Shown here piece by piece: positions 31,272 to 32,970 of a stretch of DNA of 32,970 bases. Source of the DNA: Alicyclobacillaceae bacterium. GTDB lineage: Bacteria; Bacillota; Bacilli; Kyrpidiales; Kyrpidiaceae. The notes under the pieces were generated by a model, which saw only the letters and a list, made by a program, of their open reading frames with translations, searched no databases and was not told the DNA's origin. Every line of letters begins with the position of its first letter. Positions within the stretch are counted from its first letter, which is position 1. The DNA is taken from assembly GCA_029961045.1 (NCBI GenBank), contig JASBVN010000026.1:1-32970 (forward strand). Reading direction: 5' to 3'. Position numbers and translations under genes: made by a program.

Positions 31272-32201
31272 TTATTGAATTTTTTCGCGATCCGGAAAGA
31301 AAATCCTGCCGTCGAATCCTTCTCCCAGGACCTCCCGGACCTCCGCCACGACGACAAAAGCCCCGGGATCCACCCGGTAGAGGAGCTCCTTCAGCCGGCC
31401 GACTTCGCCCCGCCGGATCACGCAGAACAGGACCGGTCTGTCCGCCCCGGTAAACCCGCCCTCGGCTACGATCCGGGTCACTCCCCGATCCAATTCCTGC
31501 AAAATGGCCTCTTGAATCTCCCGGTGGCGGTCGGAGACGATCCATACCGCTCGCGCCTGCCTCCATCCCTCTTGTACCACGTCGATCATCCGGGAGGTGG
31601 CGTACAGGCCGATCAGGGCGTACATCGCCCTTTCCCAACCGAACACAAAACCGCCGGCCGCCAGGATCGCCCCGTCGATCCCCAACAGGGCCCTCCCGGC
31701 AGACCGGCCCGTCCACACCTGAATCACCCTGGCCAGCAGGTCGGTTCCCCCGGTGCTGGCCCGACCCCGAAACACCAAACCCAGCCCCGTCCCCAGCAGG
31801 AGCCCTCCGTACAACCCCGCCAGGAGCGGATCGTCGGTCAACGGCCGGTCCGTCCAACCCGCAGTCAACCGCAACACCGCAATGAGAACGGCGACGCCGG
31901 CCACCGTCTTGACGGCGAACTCCCGTCCTTCCAAAACACGTACTCCGAGAAAGAAAAGAGGAATATTGAAAAGAGCGGCCGTTTCATAAATCGGAAAATG
32001 AAACCAGTGAAACAAGAGCACGGCCAGGCCGCCGACACCACCCGTGACCATCTTGGCGGGGGCAAAAAAACCATTGATCGCAACACCGGCCATCACACTG
32101 CCGAGGATGACGGCGGCCCAAGAGAGCCCCCGGCTCGCAGCCAGCGGATCCCGTGCCCGCGGCACGCCTTCGTCCCTTGCACGGTTCGACGGGTTCCGCA
32201 C
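31272..32201 (-). CDS. yitT: YitT-family membrane protein (DUF161/DUF2179)
   Basis: The 309-residue protein has about five membrane helices in the YitT region (residues 25-190), with the motif INGFFAPAKMVTGGVGGLAV and later GGTDLLARVIQVWTG. A cytosolic DUF2179 domain follows (about 215-305: AVWIVSDRHREIQEAILQEL, RGVTRIVAEGGFTG and VDPGAFVVVAEVREVLGEGF). YitT proteins are common in Firmicutes, with several copies per genome, but the function is poorly known. The start is GTG at 32201, with GGAGG 7 bases upstream. It may have its own promoter at tandem repeats about 70 bases upstream. Confidence 0.9.
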   Translation of the reverse strand: MRNPSNRARDEGVPRARDPLAASRGLSWAAVILGSVMAGVAINGFFAPAKMVTGGVGGLAVLLFHWFHFPIYETAALFNIPLFFLGVRVLEGREFAVKTVAGVAVLIAVLRLTAGWTDRPLTDDPLLAGLYGGLLLGTGLGLVFRGRASTGGTDLLARVIQVWTGRSAGRALLGIDGAILAAGGFVFGWERAMYALIGLYATSRMIDVVQEGWRQARAVWIVSDRHREIQEAILQELDRGVTRIVAEGGFTGADRPVLFCVIRRGEVGRLKELLYRVDPGAFVVVAEVREVLGEGFDGRIFFPDREKIQ

Positions 32202-32271
32202 GGCCATCCCTCCGACGCATCGGTATCGGGCCTCGCCGGCGGCGAAACCCCGAATCTCGGCCCGTACAAAT

Positions 32272-32297
32272 AGTATGTACCGCCAGTATGTACCGCC
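32272..32297 (-). repeat. Tandem 13-bp direct repeat in the yitT promoter region
   Basis: AGTATGTACCGCC occurs twice head to tail (32272-32284 and 32285-32297). On the minus strand TTGGGC and CATACT are 17 bases apart across the repeats, so they overlap a possible promoter for yitT. They could be paired regulator sites or a chance tandem duplication. Confidence 0.6.
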
Positions 32298-32337
32298 CAA
32301 GCGGCATTCGGGGACCGCCGGCCGTTTACCCGGGAAG

Positions 32338-32904
32338 TTACATCAGGGATTTGACCATCGTCAATCCCATGAGCAGGAGGATCACACCGCCGGCGAATTC
32401 CGCCCTCCATCCCCACAGGGCGCCCGCCCTCTCGCCCAAGAGAAAGCCCAAACGGGCGGCGCTCCACGCGGTCAGGGCGAGAATCGGGACGAAAGACCAA
32501 AAGGAAAGGCCGGCAAAACCGAGGGTCACCGCCGTCGTGAAAGCGTCGATGCTGACGGCGAAAGCCAGCACCACCGCCGGCCCCGCCAAAATCCAGCGTT
32601 GGTAGCGGTTCTTCCAAGCATGCGCGAGGGTTTGGATCCCGAGGATCAAAAACACCGCCGCCGCAACCGGACCGACGGCGTCTCCAAACCGTCCGTGTAA
32701 CCGCTCCCCGAGGAAAAACCCCGCGACGGGCAATACCGTGTGAAAAACACCGACGGCCCACTGAAACCGGCTCCGGTCGCTCTGCGAAATCCCTTGCAAA
32801 CCGAGTTTTAAACTCACGGCCAGGACGTCGGCCGCCAGGGCGAGGGTTACGAGCGCCATTTCGCCGTAGATCCACACGTCCGCCTGTCCCCACACCTCGT
32901 CCAC
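32338..32904 (-). CDS. MntP/YtaF-like six-helix membrane protein, putative manganese exporter family
   Basis: The 188-residue protein has two repeats of three helices. The acidic motifs LALAADVLAVSLKLGLQG (first repeat) and AFAVSIDAFTTAVTLGF (second) match the paired Asp motifs of the MntP family. MntP exports manganese; the YtaF sub-branch is tied to spore formation, but I cannot separate the two here. The GTG start lies 9 bases after AAAGGAG. It is transcribed toward yitT across a gap of about 136 bases that holds the tandem repeats. The window has little sequence upstream, so its promoter is not seen. Confidence 0.8.
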   Translation of the reverse strand: MDEVWGQADVWIYGEMALVTLALAADVLAVSLKLGLQGISQSDRSRFQWAVGVFHTVLPVAGFFLGERLHGRFGDAVGPVAAAVFLILGIQTLAHAWKNRYQRWILAGPAVVLAFAVSIDAFTTAVTLGFAGLSFWSFVPILALTAWSAARLGFLLGERAGALWGWRAEFAGGVILLLMGLTMVKSLM

Positions 32905-32970
32905 CCGACGGCACTCCTTTCAAGAGCAACCGGTCCTGCCGGACAACCGTTCCCTACTATCACTATGCGA

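Overview
The window is about 33 kb of chromosome from a GC-rich, endospore-forming Firmicute, most likely a thermophilic Bacillales such as a Thermoactinomycetaceae or Alicyclobacillaceae relative. I infer this from the sporulation pair ytfI/ytfJ (gerW), from Bacillus-type housekeeping genes (yqgQ, the DUF1292 and DUF1540 proteins, ccdC, yhaO/yhaN, yitT), from strong AGGAGG ribosome sites and from frequent GTG and TTG starts. The genus cannot be fixed from the sequence alone. I found no rRNA, tRNA, insertion sequence, CRISPR array or phage gene.

Bases 1-8000, minus strand: a class II lanthipeptide locus. Its order is a small GerE/LuxR-type DNA-binding protein, a C39-peptidase ABC exporter (LanT), a secreted subtilisin-like protease (LanP candidate), a LanM synthetase, and the start of a membrane protein that runs off the left edge. 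Three junctions overlap by 1-4 bases, so this is one translationally coupled operon. An AT-rich promoter region lies upstream of the regulator. No precursor peptide (LanA) gene and no LanFEG immunity transporter is visible; both may lie left of the window. This is the most interesting accessory system here.

Bases 8040-13400: a minus-strand flavin-dependent luciferase-like oxidoreductase with its own terminator, then a plus-strand run. That run holds a DinB-like protein, an ECF sigma factor with a likely self-recognised promoter and its zinc-type anti-sigma factor, ytfI, ytfJ, a CoA-binding protein and an Hsp20 chaperone whose leader can form two mutually exclusive hairpins.

Bases 13400-18900: a minus-strand NitT/TauT-type ABC importer (lipoprotein, ATPase, permease) preceded by a structured leader that ends in an intrinsic terminator. 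It is followed by ccdC, a DUF1292 gene, yqgQ overlapping the DUF1292 gene tail to tail, an RluA pseudouridine synthase and a DUF1540 four-cysteine protein.

Bases 18900-23900, minus strand: arginine synthesis, argC-argJ-argB-(unknown membrane protein)-argD. It is driven by a good sigma-A promoter that is overlapped by an ArgR-like palindrome. Bases 23880-32904, minus strand: a TerC/YjbE protein, a two-gene chromate-transporter-family pair, an EamA exporter, the yhaN/yhaO SbcCD-like DNA repair pair, yitT and an MntP-family membrane protein.
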